This document shows, piece by piece, positions 34,011 to 44,840 of a DNA stretch of 64,000 bases. The notes beneath the pieces are model-generated. The model did not search any database, had not been told where the DNA came from, and was given only the letters and a program-made list of their open reading frames with translations. The DNA is from Hyphomonadaceae bacterium. Its GTDB lineage: Bacteria > Pseudomonadota > Alphaproteobacteria > Caulobacterales > Aquidulcibacteraceae. The DNA lies in NCBI GenBank assembly GCA_016791385.1, contig JAEUMR010000049.1, positions 1 to 64,000 on the forward strand, written 5' to 3'. The first letter of the stretch is position 1. Every line of letters begins with the position of its first letter. The position numbers and the translations under genes are program-made.

Positions 34011-34442
34011 ATGGACCGGATCGAAAAACTCTGCGTCGAGAAGGGCATGCGCATGACCGAGCAGCGCCGCGTGATCGCGCGCGTTGTCTCGACCAGCCAC
34101 GACCATCCGGACGTTGAGGAGCTGCATCGCCGCGCTGCGGCGATCGATCCGGGCATCTCCATCGCCACTGTCTACCGCACCGTGCGGCTGTTCGAGGAAG
34201 CCGGCATTCTTGAGCGGCACGATTTCCGCGACGGCCGCTCGCGCTACGAAGAAATGCCCGAGCGCCACCACGATCATTTGATCGACATGAAGTCGGGCCA
34301 GGTGATTGAGTTCGTCGACGCCGAGATCGAGCGCCTGCAGCACGAGATCGCGCGCCGCCTTGGCTACAAGCTGGTCGATCATCGGCTTGAGCTCTACGGC
34401 GTGCCGCTCGATGAAAAAGCCGCCGGCAAGAAGGCGGTCTGA
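34011..34442 (+). CDS. fur: Fur family metal-responsive regulator
   Basis: A 143-residue Fur-type repressor. The winged helix has MRMTEQRRVIARVVSTSHDH and ISIATVYRTVRLFEEAGI; the dimerisation/metal domain has ERHHDHLIDMKSGQVIEF. The structural CxxC present in E. coli Fur is absent (DMKS at that place), as is usual for alphaproteobacterial Fur/Mur. So whether it senses Fe2+ or Mn2+ cannot be told from sequence. ATG 34011 follows AGAGGA; a longer in-frame start at 33948 would overlap rimI but lacks family similarity. Conserved order rimI-fur-miaB. Confidence 0.92.
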   Translation: MDRIEKLCVEKGMRMTEQRRVIARVVSTSHDHPDVEELHRRAAAIDPGISIATVYRTVRLFEEAGILERHDFRDGRSRYEEMPERHHDHLIDMKSGQVIEFVDAEIERLQHEIARRLGYKLVDHRLELYGVPLDEKAAGKKAV

Positions 34443-34448
34443 GTCCGC

Positions 34449-35804
34449 ATGACCGATCGCCAAACGCCTCAGCCGAAGCGTCTGTTCATCGAGACGTACG
34501 GCTGTCAGATGAACGCTTATGACAGCGAGCGCATGCGCGATGTGCTCGGCCCGCTCGGCTATGCGGTGACAGACAAGCCGGACGACGCCGACCTCGTCAT
34601 CCTCAACACCTGCCACATTCGCGAGAAGGCGACCGAGAAGGTCTATTCCGAAATCGGCCGCCTGCGCGCGCACAAGGAGCGCCGCCAGGCCGAAGGGAAG
34701 GGGATGACCATCGCCATTGCTGGCTGCGTTGCGCAGGCCGAAGGCGAAGAGATCGTGGCGCGCGCGCCGGCCGTCGATCTCGTGGTCGGTCCGCAGGCGT
34801 ACCACAAGCTGCCGGAACTGATTGCGCGCGCCGCGCGCAAGACCGGCGAGCGCCTCGCCGCCGACTTCACCGCGCAGGAAAAATTCGACGCGCTGCCGGA
34901 GCGTGCGCCGGACGGGGTCACCGCATTCCTCTCGATCCAGGAAGGCTGCGACAAGTTCTGTACCTTCTGCGTCGTGCCCTACACGCGCGGCGCCGAATAT
35001 TCGCGCCCGCTGGCAGACGTGCTCGCCGAAGCCCAAGCGCTGGCGGACAAGGGCGTGCGTGAAATCACGCTGCTCGGCCAGAACGTGAATGCCTATCACG
35101 GCGACGGCGGCGCCGGCTTCGCCGACCTGCTCGCGCGCCTTGCGCGCATCGAGGGCGTCGAGCGGTTGCGCTACACCACCTCGCATCCAGTCGAGATGAC
35201 CGATGAGCTGATCGCGCTGCATGGCGATGAGCCGAAGCTGATGCCCTATCTGCATCTGCCGGTTCAGTCGGGCTCGGACCGCATCCTCAAAGCCATGAAC
35301 CGTAAGCACGACAGCGCCTTCTATCGCGACATCATTGCGCGCCTCCGGGCCGCGCGGCCCGACATTGCGCTGTCGACGGATTTCATTGTCGGCTTCCCGG
35401 GCGAGAGCGACAAAGAATTCGAAGCCACACTGAGCTTGGTTCAGGACGTCAATTTCGCCTCGGCGTTTTCGTTCAGGTATTCGGCACGCCCAGGCACGCC
35501 CGCCGCGGCGATGATGGCGCAGGTGGGTGAGGAGGCGAAGGCCGAGCGCTTGGCGCGCCTGCAGATGCTGCTGTCGGAGCAACAGCGCGCCTTCAATGCC
35601 GCGCAAATCGGCCGCGTGTTGCCCGTGCTGGTGACAGGGCAGGGCCGCAAAGCCGGCCAGGCGCATGGCCGCTCGCCTTATCTGCAAGCGGTGCATTTCG
35701 ACGCCCCAAGCGCCCGCCCCGGCGAAATTGTGCCGGTGCGCATCGTCGCCAGCTCGCAAAACTCGCTGAGCGGCGAACTTGCGCGCACGCCGGTGATCGC
35801 GTGA
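34449..35804 (+). CDS. miaB: tRNA-2-methylthio-N6-dimethylallyladenosine synthase MiaB
   Basis: A 451-residue radical-SAM methylthiotransferase acting on i6A37 of tRNAs. The N-terminal UPF0004 domain supplies three cluster Cys: [25 protein letters not shown] and [11 protein letters not shown]. The radical-SAM cluster motif is [15 protein letters not shown] (CxxxCxxC). A C-terminal TRAM domain (about 385-450) follows [18 protein letters not shown]. Length normal. Starts 6 bases after fur; its stop overlaps phoH by 4 bases. Confidence 0.97.
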   Translation: MTDRQTPQPKRLFIETYGCQMNAYDSERMRDVLGPLGYAVTDKPDDADLVILNTCHIREKATEKVYSEIGRLRAHKERRQAEGKGMTIAIAGCVAQAEGEEIVARAPAVDLVVGPQAYHKLPELIARAARKTGERLAADFTAQEKFDALPERAPDGVTAFLSIQEGCDKFCTFCVVPYTRGAEYSRPLADVLAEAQALADKGVREITLLGQNVNAYHGDGGAGFADLLARLARIEGVERLRYTTSHPVEMTDELIALHGDEPKLMPYLHLPVQSGSDRILKAMNRKHDSAFYRDIIARLRAARPDIALSTDFIVGFPGESDKEFEATLSLVQDVNFASAFSFRYSARPGTPAAAMMAQVGEEAKAERLARLQMLLSEQQRAFNAAQIGRVLPVLVTGQGRKAGQAHGRSPYLQAVHFDAPSARPGEIVPVRIVASSQNSLSGELARTPVIA

Positions 35805-36814
35805 GCGGCGCTTCCGCCGGCGGCGAGCTGACTCGCACCATCGCGCTTGGCGATGCGAATGTGGCGCAGGCCGTGTTCGGCCCGCTGCATCGCCACCTCG
35901 CGCACATCCAGGAGGCGTTCCGCGATCCGAACGCGCCGCGCGGCGCGCCGGTCTACCGGGTGACGCTCGATGCGCAAGGCGACCGCATTCTCGTTCGTGC
36001 GCGCGCTGACGGCGGCGCCGATCTCGAACGCGTGCAGCGCATCGTCGATGCGCTTGCCGACCTCGCGCGCCGCAAGGGCCGCATCCGCGAAGGCGAAGTG
36101 CTGGCCGCAATCTCCTTCTCGGAAGGGCCGAACCAAGCGCAGGGGCCGATGACCTTGCCCCAGCTTGGCGGCCTCACGCTGCGCACGCCGCGCCAGGTCC
36201 ATTATGTCGAAGCGCTGCGCGACGAGAACATCGACCTCATCTTCGGCGTCGGCCCGGCTGGCACGGGCAAGACATTCCTCGCGGTGGCTGCGGCGGTTGA
36301 GGCGCTGAAGCAGGATCGCGTCGATCGCATCGTCGTCACCCGCCCGGCGGTCGAGGCCGGCGAAAAGCTCGGCTATCTGCCGGGCGACTTGGCCGAGAAG
36401 GTCGATCCGTATCTGCAGCCGATCTGGGATGCGTTCCGCAGCCAGATGGGCGAGAACGATCTCAAAGCACGCCGCGAGCGGCGCCAGATCGAGGTGGCGC
36501 CGCTTGCCTTCATGCGCGGGCGCACGCTGTCGAACGCGTTCGTCATCTGCGATGAAGCGCAGAATGCGACCATTCTGCAGATGAAGATGGTGCTGACGCG
36601 CCTCGGCGAAGGCTCACGCATGGTCGTCACCGGCGACCCTTCGCAGATTGACTTGGTGCGGCCGGATCAATCCGGCCTTTCGCACGCGATCGCGATCCTG
36701 GAGCGGATGCAGGGCGTTGAAGTGATCCGCTTCTCCGGCCAGGACGTTGTGCGTCATCGCCTGGTCGCGCGAATCGTCGAAGCCTATGAGCGCGATGAGG
36801 CTGGCCGTGTCTGA
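35801..36814 (+). CDS. PhoH-like ATPase (YbeZ type)
   Basis: A 337-residue P-loop ATPase. N-terminal KH-like region, then [20 protein letters not shown]; Walker [15 protein letters not shown] (about residue 151); [20 protein letters not shown]; and Walker [14 protein letters not shown]. It is usually paired with ybeY, as here, where they overlap, and is implicated in RNA metabolism and ribosome maturation. GTG start 35801 overlaps the miaB stop. The gene name phoH/ybeZ is used for the family. Confidence 0.93.
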   Translation: MSGASAGGELTRTIALGDANVAQAVFGPLHRHLAHIQEAFRDPNAPRGAPVYRVTLDAQGDRILVRARADGGADLERVQRIVDALADLARRKGRIREGEVLAAISFSEGPNQAQGPMTLPQLGGLTLRTPRQVHYVEALRDENIDLIFGVGPAGTGKTFLAVAAAVEALKQDRVDRIVVTRPAVEAGEKLGYLPGDLAEKVDPYLQPIWDAFRSQMGENDLKARRERRQIEVAPLAFMRGRTLSNAFVICDEAQNATILQMKMVLTRLGEGSRMVVTGDPSQIDLVRPDQSGLSHAIAILERMQGVEVIRFSGQDVVRHRLVARIVEAYERDEAGRV

Positions 36815-37265
36815 AGCGCGTCCGTTCGAAGTCGATATTGTCGGCGGCGACGAACTTTGGCGGGGCAAGGAAGAGATGCTTGCGCGTACGCTGGCGGCGG
36901 CCGCCGCCGCCGAGGGCGTAGGCGGCACGGTGTCGCTGCTCCTGGGCGGCGACATGCAGGTCGCGGGCCTCAACAAGCAATTTCGCGGCAAGGACGGGCC
37001 GACCAACGTGCTGTCGTTTCCGCCCGCCGCCGATGAGCCGAGCGAACCCGGCTTTCTGGGCGATATCGCAATGGCGGCGGAAACCATTGCTGTGGAAGCG
37101 GATTTTCAGGGCAAGAGCTTCGATAACCATGCCGCGCACATCGCCGTGCATGGGTTTTTGCATCTGTTGGGCTATGATCACCTGAACGAAGCGGATGCAG
37201 CGGTCATGGAGGCGAAAGAGATCGCCATCCTGGCCGCGCTGGGGATTGAAGACCCCTACAACTGA
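36795..37265 (+). CDS. ybeY: Endoribonuclease YbeY
   Basis: A 156-residue single-strand-specific RNase involved in 16S rRNA 3'-end maturation and ribosome quality control. The zinc motif HIAVHGFLHLLGYDH (H-x3-H-x5-H) is near residues 115-129, preceded by the conserved FRGKDGPTNVLSFP. Start is ambiguous: ATG 36795 overlaps phoH by 20 bases, and GTG 36807 by 8; the protein reads well from either. Confidence 0.94.
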   Translation: MRLAVSEARPFEVDIVGGDELWRGKEEMLARTLAAAAAAEGVGGTVSLLLGGDMQVAGLNKQFRGKDGPTNVLSFPPAADEPSEPGFLGDIAMAAETIAVEADFQGKSFDNHAAHIAVHGFLHLLGYDHLNEADAAVMEAKEIAILAALGIEDPYN

Positions 37266-37291
37266 CACGCAAGGACCTGATCGCAACGCCG

Positions 37292-38227
37292 ATGGCTGAC
37301 ATTGGAGAAGACGCCGAACTTCCCTCGCGAAGACGCGCGGGCCTGATTAAGAAACTGACGCGCGTGTTTGCGCGGCAAAAGGGTGGCTCCGCCGAAGCCG
37401 TCGAGGAAGCGCTGCGCGCCGGCGAAGAAGGCGGCGAGAGCATGGAATTGGCGCAGAAGGACATGATCCTGCGCGCCGCGCGCTTTGACCGCTTACGCGT
37501 CGCCGATGTCATGCGGCCGCGCGCCGAGATCGTCGCTATCGAAGCTTCGGCGAGCTTGGGGGAGGCGGCCCAAGTCTTCTCCGAGAGCCAGCACTCGCGT
37601 CTGCCGATCTATGGCGAAACACTCGACGATCCGCAGGGCTTTGTGCACGTGCGCGACGTGCTCGCGCTGCTCGCGCCCAATGCCGAGGGCGAGGCGCAGG
37701 GCACGTTCGCCGATCGCTCGCTCGGGCGCATCCGGCGCGACATTCTGTTCGTGCCGCAATCGATGACGCTGGCGACGCTGTTCCTGAAAATGCAGTCGAG
37801 CCGCATCCATCTCGCGCTCGTCGTCGATGAGTATGGCGGCACCGACGGCCTCGTCTCGATGGAGGATCTGGTCGAGCAGATCGTCGGCGCCATCGAAGAC
37901 GAGCATGATGTCGATGCTGGACTGGTGCTGGAGCGCCCCGGCGGCGCGTTCGAAGTCGACGGCCGTGCATCCATCGACGAGTTGCAGGCGGCGCTCTCCG
38001 CCGATCTCAGCTTGCCCCATCATGAGGATGAGTTCGACACAGCGGGCGGTCTCGCTGTGGCGCTTGCGGGCCGCCTGCCGCAGCGCGGCGAAATCCTGCA
38101 TCATCCCGCCGGTTTCGATCTTGAGATCGTCGATGCCGATCCGCGCCGCGTGAAACGCATCCGCATCAAGCGCGTCGGCGAGGCGCAGGCGCCGCCGTCA
38201 GAACAACGCCTCAAGTCGAGCGCGTAG
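37292..38227 (+). CDS. CorC/HlyC-family CBS-domain protein
   Basis: A 311-residue cytoplasmic protein with a CBS pair (about residues 70-210; VADVMRPRAEIVAI, SESQHSRLPIYGETLDDPQG, LALVVDEYGGTDGLVSMEDL) and a C-terminal CorC_HlyC domain (about 225-300; EVDGRASIDEL to RRVKRIRIKRV). This family is associated with Mg2+/Co2+ efflux or with organic-acid tolerance. The N-terminal DUF21 membrane domain of larger relatives is absent. Its position between ybeY and lnt is conserved. Confidence 0.9.
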   Translation: MADIGEDAELPSRRRAGLIKKLTRVFARQKGGSAEAVEEALRAGEEGGESMELAQKDMILRAARFDRLRVADVMRPRAEIVAIEASASLGEAAQVFSESQHSRLPIYGETLDDPQGFVHVRDVLALLAPNAEGEAQGTFADRSLGRIRRDILFVPQSMTLATLFLKMQSSRIHLALVVDEYGGTDGLVSMEDLVEQIVGAIEDEHDVDAGLVLERPGGAFEVDGRASIDELQAALSADLSLPHHEDEFDTAGGLAVALAGRLPQRGEILHHPAGFDLEIVDADPRRVKRIRIKRVGEAQAPPSEQRLKSSA

Positions 38228-38301
38228 ACGTTGTCGGCGCAGCGCGCACGCGCGCTAAACGCGATCTGTTTTCCACCACTCGCGCGCATTTCTCCGGGAG
38301 T

Positions 38302-39930
38302 ATGCACTTGAACGACTCGGTCGCCGCTTCGACGTCGCGCATTCACGCTTGGCTGGGGGCTCGAACGGTTTGGCAGCGCCGTGGCCTTGCCTTTCTCGCA
38401 GGCGCGCTGGCGACGCTTGGGCACGCGCCGTTTCAGTTCACGCTCGTTTTTTTCGCCGCCATCACACTGCTGATCTGGCTGTTCGACGGCGCCAGCGAAC
38501 GCGACAAGCCAATCCGCCGCGGCTTCGCGCTCGGCTGGTGCTTCGGCTTCGGCCATATGCTGACCGGGCTCTACTGGGTTGCATCCGCCTTCAACGTGGA
38601 TTCCCAGGCGTGGGGCCCAATCTGGGGCATTCCCGCGACCATCGCATTGGCTGGCGGCGCGGCGCTCTATTTCGGGCTCGCCGGCGCGCTCGCACTGAGC
38701 TTCTGGACGCGGGACTTGCGCCGGCTCGCTTGGTTCGCCGCGGTGTTCACTGCAACCGAGTGGCTGCGCGGGCATTTGTTTGGCGGCTTCCCGTGGCTGC
38801 TTGCCGGCTATGTCTGGACGCCTGGCGAGCCGATCTCGCAGCTCGCTTCGATCATCGGCATCTACGGCCTTACTCTGCTCACCTATGCGGTCGCGGCGAC
38901 GCCGGCGGCGATCGGTGATTCCGGTCTTGCTGCGGGCCGCCGCTTTGCTCCGGTGCTCGGGGCCGCGCTGCTTGTGGGCCTCGCCTGGGGGTGGGGGGTG
39001 CAGCGCCTGGCGCAGGCCCCAGTCGAACCGCCAGGGGCGAAGCCGATCATCCGCGTCGCCGATTCCGGGCTCAGCCAGGCGGAAAAGTGGGAGGGGCGTG
39101 TCGATCAAGAGTGGCGGGTGCTCGACCGCTATCTGGAGGAGAGCGGCCCGCCGGATACGAGCCGCGCCTCCGTAGTGATTTGGCCGGAAGGGGCCATCCC
39201 GGTCGTGAATTTCTTCATGCTGGAGAACCCATCCTTCATGCAGGCGCTCGGTCGTGGGCTGGGCGACCGCGTCTTAGTGACCGGGCTCACGCGGCGTGAA
39301 GTGCGCGGCCAGGAATTGCTTTATTTCAATTCGGCAGCGGTGATCGACGGCGTCAGCGGCCAGCCGCGCCTCTCTCAAACCTACGACAAGAACCACCTCG
39401 TGCCGTTCGGGGAATACATTCCGCTCTGGTCGCTGGTCAGCTCGCTCAACATCGCTCCGCTGCAGCGCATCGGCGCTGGCTTCGAGGCTGGGCCGCCGCC
39501 CACCCGCCTGGTGATCCCCGACGCCCCGGAGGCCGTAATACTCATTTGTTATGAGGCGATTTTTCCTGGCATGGTTCCAGAGGGCGACGAACGCCCGGGC
39601 TGGATCATCAGCGTCACCAATGACGCGTGGTTCGGGCACGGCACCGGCCCCTATCAGCACTATGCGATGGCGCGGTACCGCTCGATCGAAGAGGGGCTGC
39701 CGATGGCGCGCGCAGCCTCCGGCGGCATCTCCGCAATCATCGATTCTTACGGGAGGGAAGTCCGCGCGACGGGGCATGGCGCGCTGTTTGCCGAAGCGCA
39801 ATTACCACCCGCACTGATTGAAACTGCACATTCCTGGGGTGCAAAACTTTTGTTCCCCTTGATTCTTGTATTCATTGCATGCTTGCGGTTTCTTCCGGTC
39901 ACGTCCCGGGGAAGGACAGATATAAGATGA
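38302..39930 (+). CDS. lnt: Apolipoprotein N-acyltransferase
   Basis: A 542-residue inner-membrane enzyme that adds the third acyl chain to lipoproteins. About six N-terminal membrane segments (roughly residues 25-225) precede the nitrilase-fold domain with the catalytic triad: Glu in VVIWPEGAIPV (about 295), Lys in YDKNHLVPFGEYIP (about 362) and Cys in LICYEAIFPG (about 415). The C-terminal segment returns to the membrane. Its stop overlaps the next gene by 4 bases (ATGA). A second Lnt-like gene occurs at 58682. Confidence 0.95.
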   Translation: MHLNDSVAASTSRIHAWLGARTVWQRRGLAFLAGALATLGHAPFQFTLVFFAAITLLIWLFDGASERDKPIRRGFALGWCFGFGHMLTGLYWVASAFNVDSQAWGPIWGIPATIALAGGAALYFGLAGALALSFWTRDLRRLAWFAAVFTATEWLRGHLFGGFPWLLAGYVWTPGEPISQLASIIGIYGLTLLTYAVAATPAAIGDSGLAAGRRFAPVLGAALLVGLAWGWGVQRLAQAPVEPPGAKPIIRVADSGLSQAEKWEGRVDQEWRVLDRYLEESGPPDTSRASVVIWPEGAIPVVNFFMLENPSFMQALGRGLGDRVLVTGLTRREVRGQELLYFNSAAVIDGVSGQPRLSQTYDKNHLVPFGEYIPLWSLVSSLNIAPLQRIGAGFEAGPPPTRLVIPDAPEAVILICYEAIFPGMVPEGDERPGWIISVTNDAWFGHGTGPYQHYAMARYRSIEEGLPMARAASGGISAIIDSYGREVRATGHGALFAEAQLPPALIETAHSWGAKLLFPLILVFIACLRFLPVTSRGRTDIR

Positions 39931-40334
39931 ATGATGAGCGGGCGGCGAACGCAATCGATAGAAAAATAGGCCAGCGCGTCAGGTCTCGCCGCCTCGAAAT
40001 CGGCATGAGTCAAGAACGACTCGCAGAATTACTTGGCGTCACCTTTCAGCAGGTTCAGAAATACGAGAAGGGCGTGAATCGAATAGCGGCGAGCCGCTTG
40101 TTCGACATTGCGGGCGCGCTCGATCTGCCAGCCGCGCGCTTCTTCGAAGGTCTCACCTCACGCGGGGGAGTCGCCGAGCCCAAGCAAGAATATTCCGCTG
40201 ACGTATTGTCCACGCCGGAAGGCGTGCAGCTGATCAGCCTGTTCGCCTCGATCAAGAGTGTGAAGGTGCGCCGCCGCGTGGTTGAGTTGGTGAAGGCGCT
40301 GGCAGACGAGACCGCGGAAAACAAGCGCAGCTAG
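39927..40334 (+). CDS. XRE-family HTH regulator (PhrR-like)
   Basis: A 135-residue protein with an N-terminal Cro/CI-type HTH: IGQRVRSRRLEIGMSQERLA then ELLGVTFQQVQKYEKGVNRI. The C-terminal part, STPEGVQLISLFASIKSVKV, is typical of the alphaproteobacterial lnt-metK regulator described as PhrR in Sinorhizobium, where it is low-pH inducible. Start ATG 39927 overlaps the lnt stop and follows GAAGGA. It probably regulates envelope or acid-stress functions; targets unknown. Confidence 0.85.
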   Translation: MNDERAANAIDRKIGQRVRSRRLEIGMSQERLAELLGVTFQQVQKYEKGVNRIAASRLFDIAGALDLPAARFFEGLTSRGGVAEPKQEYSADVLSTPEGVQLISLFASIKSVKVRRRVVELVKALADETAENKRS

Positions 40335-40411
40335 ACTTTAGCGGCAGGCATTTGCACGGCTGCGCAGTTCTCCCTAAGAGCATGCGCTGAATCTTGGGCC
40401 GGAGAACCCGC

Positions 40412-41632
40412 GTGGCGAGAAGCGATTACGTATTCACCAGCGAAAGTGTGTCTGAGGGTCACCCCGACAAGGTTGCTGACCGCATCTCCGACACCGTTGT
40501 TGACGCCTTCATCGAGGCCGATCCCGAAGCGCGCGTTGCGTGTGAAACTTTGGTTACAACCAACCGCATCATTCTCGCCGGTGAAGTGCGCGCCGGAAAG
40601 GCGGGCAAGAGCAAGGCCGAAAACAAGGCTTTCACCAAGGAAATCATTGCCTCGTTGCAGCCGAAGGTGCGCGAAGCGGTGAAAGACATCGGCTACGCGC
40701 AGAAGGGCTTCCATTGGGAGAAGGCGAAATACGCCTGCTATTTGCACGGCCAGTCTGCGCACATCGCGCAAGGCGTCGACGCAACGGAGAAGAAGGACGA
40801 AGGTGCTGGCGATCAGGGCATCATGTTCGGCTACGCCTGCAGCGAAACGCCGGAGATGATGCCGGCCACGCTCCAATTTTCGCACAACGTTCTGAAAAAA
40901 CTCGCCGACGCACGTCACTCTGGCGAGCGCCCGGAGCTTGAGCCGGACGCCAAGAGCCAAGTCACGCTGCGCTATGCCAACGGCAAGCCGGCCGAAGTGG
41001 TCGCGATCGTCGTCAGCCATCAGCACAAGAAGAAGCTCGGTGAGCAAAGCTACTCGAGCAAGCGCATGCGCGATCTGCTTGAGCCTTACATCCGCTCGGT
41101 GTTCCCGGATGGGCTCATTACCAAGAAGACGCAGTTTCTTGTGAACCCGACCGGCAAGTTCGAGATCGGCGGTCCCGACGGCGACACTGGTCTGACTGGC
41201 CGCAAAATCATCGTTGACACGTATGGCGGCGCGGCGCCCCACGGCGGCGGCGCATTTTCCGGCAAGGACCCGACCAAGGTCGACCGTTCGGCTGCCTACG
41301 CTTGCCGCTATCTGGCGAAGAATGTCGTGGCCGCCGGCTTGGCCCAGCGCTGCACCATCCAGATCAGCTACGCTATCGGCGTCGCCCGCCCGACCAGCTT
41401 CTATGTCGACCTGCACGGCGCCGACACGATCGATCCCGCCAAGCTGGAAAAGGCGTTGCCCGAGATGATCGGCGGCGCCACGCCGCGGGCGATCCGCACG
41501 CACCTGAAGCTCAATCGCCCGATCTATGCGCGCACCGCCGCCTACGGCCATTTCGGCCGTCAGCCCGACAACGAGGGCGGTTTCACCTGGGAGCGCGACG
41601 ACCTAGTGGCTGAGCTGAAGCGGCTGGCTTAG
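40412..41632 (+). CDS. metK: S-adenosylmethionine synthetase
   Basis: A 406-residue enzyme making SAM from methionine and ATP. N-terminus [20 protein letters not shown] from GTG 40412 with GGAG upstream; [20 protein letters not shown]; the P-loop-like [20 protein letters not shown]; and C-terminal [12 protein letters not shown]. Length is slightly over the E. coli enzyme (384) owing to the [14 protein letters not shown] insertion typical of alphaproteobacteria. The 77-base leader shows no SAM-riboswitch fold that I can recognise. Confidence 0.96.
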   Translation: MARSDYVFTSESVSEGHPDKVADRISDTVVDAFIEADPEARVACETLVTTNRIILAGEVRAGKAGKSKAENKAFTKEIIASLQPKVREAVKDIGYAQKGFHWEKAKYACYLHGQSAHIAQGVDATEKKDEGAGDQGIMFGYACSETPEMMPATLQFSHNVLKKLADARHSGERPELEPDAKSQVTLRYANGKPAEVVAIVVSHQHKKKLGEQSYSSKRMRDLLEPYIRSVFPDGLITKKTQFLVNPTGKFEIGGPDGDTGLTGRKIIVDTYGGAAPHGGGAFSGKDPTKVDRSAAYACRYLAKNVVAAGLAQRCTIQISYAIGVARPTSFYVDLHGADTIDPAKLEKALPEMIGGATPRAIRTHLKLNRPIYARTAAYGHFGRQPDNEGGFTWERDDLVAELKRLA

Positions 41633-41644
41633 TGTCGGCGGACT

Positions 41645-42312
41645 ATGTCCGCTTCACTTGGTTTGTCGCCGGAACTGATCGGCTATCTCGCTCAGGCCAA
41701 TCCGCCTGAGCATCCGGTTTTGGCGCGCTGCCGCGCCGAGACGGCGGCGCTGCCGATGGCGCGCATGCAGATCAGCCCGGAGCAGGGCGCCTTCATGCAA
41801 TTCATCGCGCGCATGCTCAACGCTAAGCGCGCCTTCGAAGTCGGCGTGTTCACCGGCTATTCCTCGCTCGCCACGGCGCTGGCGATGAAAGAGATGCATC
41901 CGCTCGGCGCGCATCTGCTCGCCTGCGATGTTTCCGAAGAATGGACCTTGCAGGCGCGCGGCTATTGGCGCGAGGCGCAGGTCGATGACGTGATTGAGCT
42001 GAAGCTCGCGCCGGCGACAGAGACGCTGCAGCAGCGGCTCGATGCGGGCCAGGGCGGCGCCTACGACATGGGCTTCATCGACGCCGACAAAAGCAGCTCC
42101 GACGCCTATTACGAACGCGGCCTCAAATTGCTGCGGCCGGGCGGCGTGCTCTTGTTCGACAACGTGCTCTGGTCCGGCCGCGTCGCTGACCCCGCCGACA
42201 CAACGCCCGACACCACCGCGCTGCGCGCTCTGGCGCAAAAGGCCAGAAGCGATGCGCGCGTCCACGCCGTCATGACCAGCGTGGGCGATGGTCTGTTGAT
42301 GATGCTAAAGCG

Positions 42313-42316
<4 letters not shown>
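41645..42316 (+). CDS. Class I SAM-dependent O-methyltransferase (CCoAOMT-like)
   Basis: A 223-residue methyltransferase of the caffeoyl-CoA/catechol O-methyltransferase family: AFEVGVFTGYSSLATALAM (SAM site), LLACDVSEEW, MGFIDADKSSSDAYYERGL (metal-binding Asp) and LLFDNVLWSGRVADP. It starts 12 bases after metK, so a SAM user is made along with the SAM maker. The acceptor cannot be inferred. Its stop overlaps the next gene (ATGA). Confidence 0.85.
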
Positions 42317-43807
<1,491 letters not shown>

Positions 43808-43835
43808 GGTTGCGCTCGCTTGTTTGGGCGCAATC

Positions 43836-44219
43836 ATGGTGGTTGCGCTCATCACGGCGCCTGCCTGGCGGCCTCGCATCGATACGTGTGCGTCTCTTCG
43901 AGACAATGTCGAGGCGGTGCGCTCTGCGAGCGCGACGCACCGTGTTTCGGACACCTGGATTCGTCACGAGCGGCGCGAGAAGTATGGCTGGAGCCAGTCG
44001 CGCTTCGTGGAGGAGCGAGGCGACTTCCATGAGTACCTGACGCAATATGCCGTCAGGACATGTTTGGGCAGTGAGTGGACCGAAAGCCACTCATACCCGC
44101 GACGCTCTTGGGTGCGCGAGGAGTGGACTTATAGCCGCGTCGGGTGGCCAGAGGTTCACTACCGCGTCGGGATCGACGGCGGGCAAAGGGTACAGATTGT
44201 CGTAGGTGAGGAAGCATGA
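43836..44219 (+). CDS. Hypothetical membrane-anchored protein
   Basis: About 127 residues from ATG 43836. The frame is open upstream to an ATG at 43773, overlapping mdh, which would give 148 residues and a fuller hydrophobic N-terminal segment (KVALACLGAIMVVALITAPA). The rest is hydrophilic, rich in Trp, Arg and Glu, with two Cys (IDTCASL, VRTCLGS), suggesting a periplasmic domain held by one N-terminal helix. The end overlaps the next gene by 4 bases. It is less GC-rich than its neighbours. I recognise no family; start uncertain. Confidence 0.5.
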   Translation: MVVALITAPAWRPRIDTCASLRDNVEAVRSASATHRVSDTWIRHERREKYGWSQSRFVEERGDFHEYLTQYAVRTCLGSEWTESHSYPRRSWVREEWTYSRVGWPEVHYRVGIDGGQRVQIVVGEEA

Positions 44220-44773
44220 TCCTCGGCCCAACCCTCACCACTGCGCGCCTCATCTTGCGTCCGCCGCAGCAAGACGACATCGAAGGCTTTGCTGCGATGG
44301 CGCGGGAAGAAGAGACCATGCGCTTCATCGGCGGCGTCACCACGCGCGATGGGGCGTGGCGCACGATGGCGGCGCTGACCGGCGCGTGGGCGCTGCTCGG
44401 CTATTCGATGTTCTCGGTGCTGCGGCGCGACACCGGCGAATGGATCGGTCGCTTGGGCCCATGGCGGCCGGGCGGCGAGCAAGGCTCTTGGCCCGGGACG
44501 GAAGTGGGCTGGGGGCTCAAGGCCAGCGCGATGGGGCAGGGCTTCGCCGCCGAAGGCGCTGCAGCCGCCATCGACTGGGCCTTCGATCATCTCGGCTGGG
44601 ATGACGTGATCCACTGCATCGACAAGAACAACACGCCCTCGATCGCGCTGGCCGAGCGCTTGGGCTCAACGCTGCAGCGAGAGGACGTGTCGTTGCCCGC
44701 ACCGTTTCAGGATCACCTGGTCGATCTCTACGGCCAGTCGAAGACGCAGTGGCGCGCGCGGCGCGGCGCCTGA
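44216..44773 (+). CDS. GNAT N-acetyltransferase (RimJ/RimL-like)
   Basis: A 185-residue acetyltransferase with LTTARLILRPPQQDDIEGFA at the N-terminus, EVGWGLKASAMGQGFAAEGA as the acetyl-CoA motif A, and IDKNNTPSIALAERLG as motif B. This pattern is that of RimL-type proteins acting on protein N-termini or small amines. Start ATG 44216 overlaps the preceding ORF stop. Substrate unknown. Confidence 0.87.
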   Translation: MILGPTLTTARLILRPPQQDDIEGFAAMAREEETMRFIGGVTTRDGAWRTMAALTGAWALLGYSMFSVLRRDTGEWIGRLGPWRPGGEQGSWPGTEVGWGLKASAMGQGFAAEGAAAAIDWAFDHLGWDDVIHCIDKNNTPSIALAERLGSTLQREDVSLPAPFQDHLVDLYGQSKTQWRARRGA

Positions 44774-44840
44774 TCGTCGCTGTGCGCTTGTATAAGCGGC
44801 GCGGGGCGCCACTATAACGCCAAGCAGTTTGGGGACACGC

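Noticed and set aside
33882-36110. 742-residue open frame on the minus strand
   Set aside because: Antisense shadow of fur, miaB and phoH; Arg/His-rich with no motif.
40335-40411. Possible SAM riboswitch upstream of metK
   Set aside because: The 77-base leader lacks the conserved cores of SAM-II and SAM/SAH aptamers that I can recognise. A covariance-model search (Infernal) would decide; a significant hit would reverse this.
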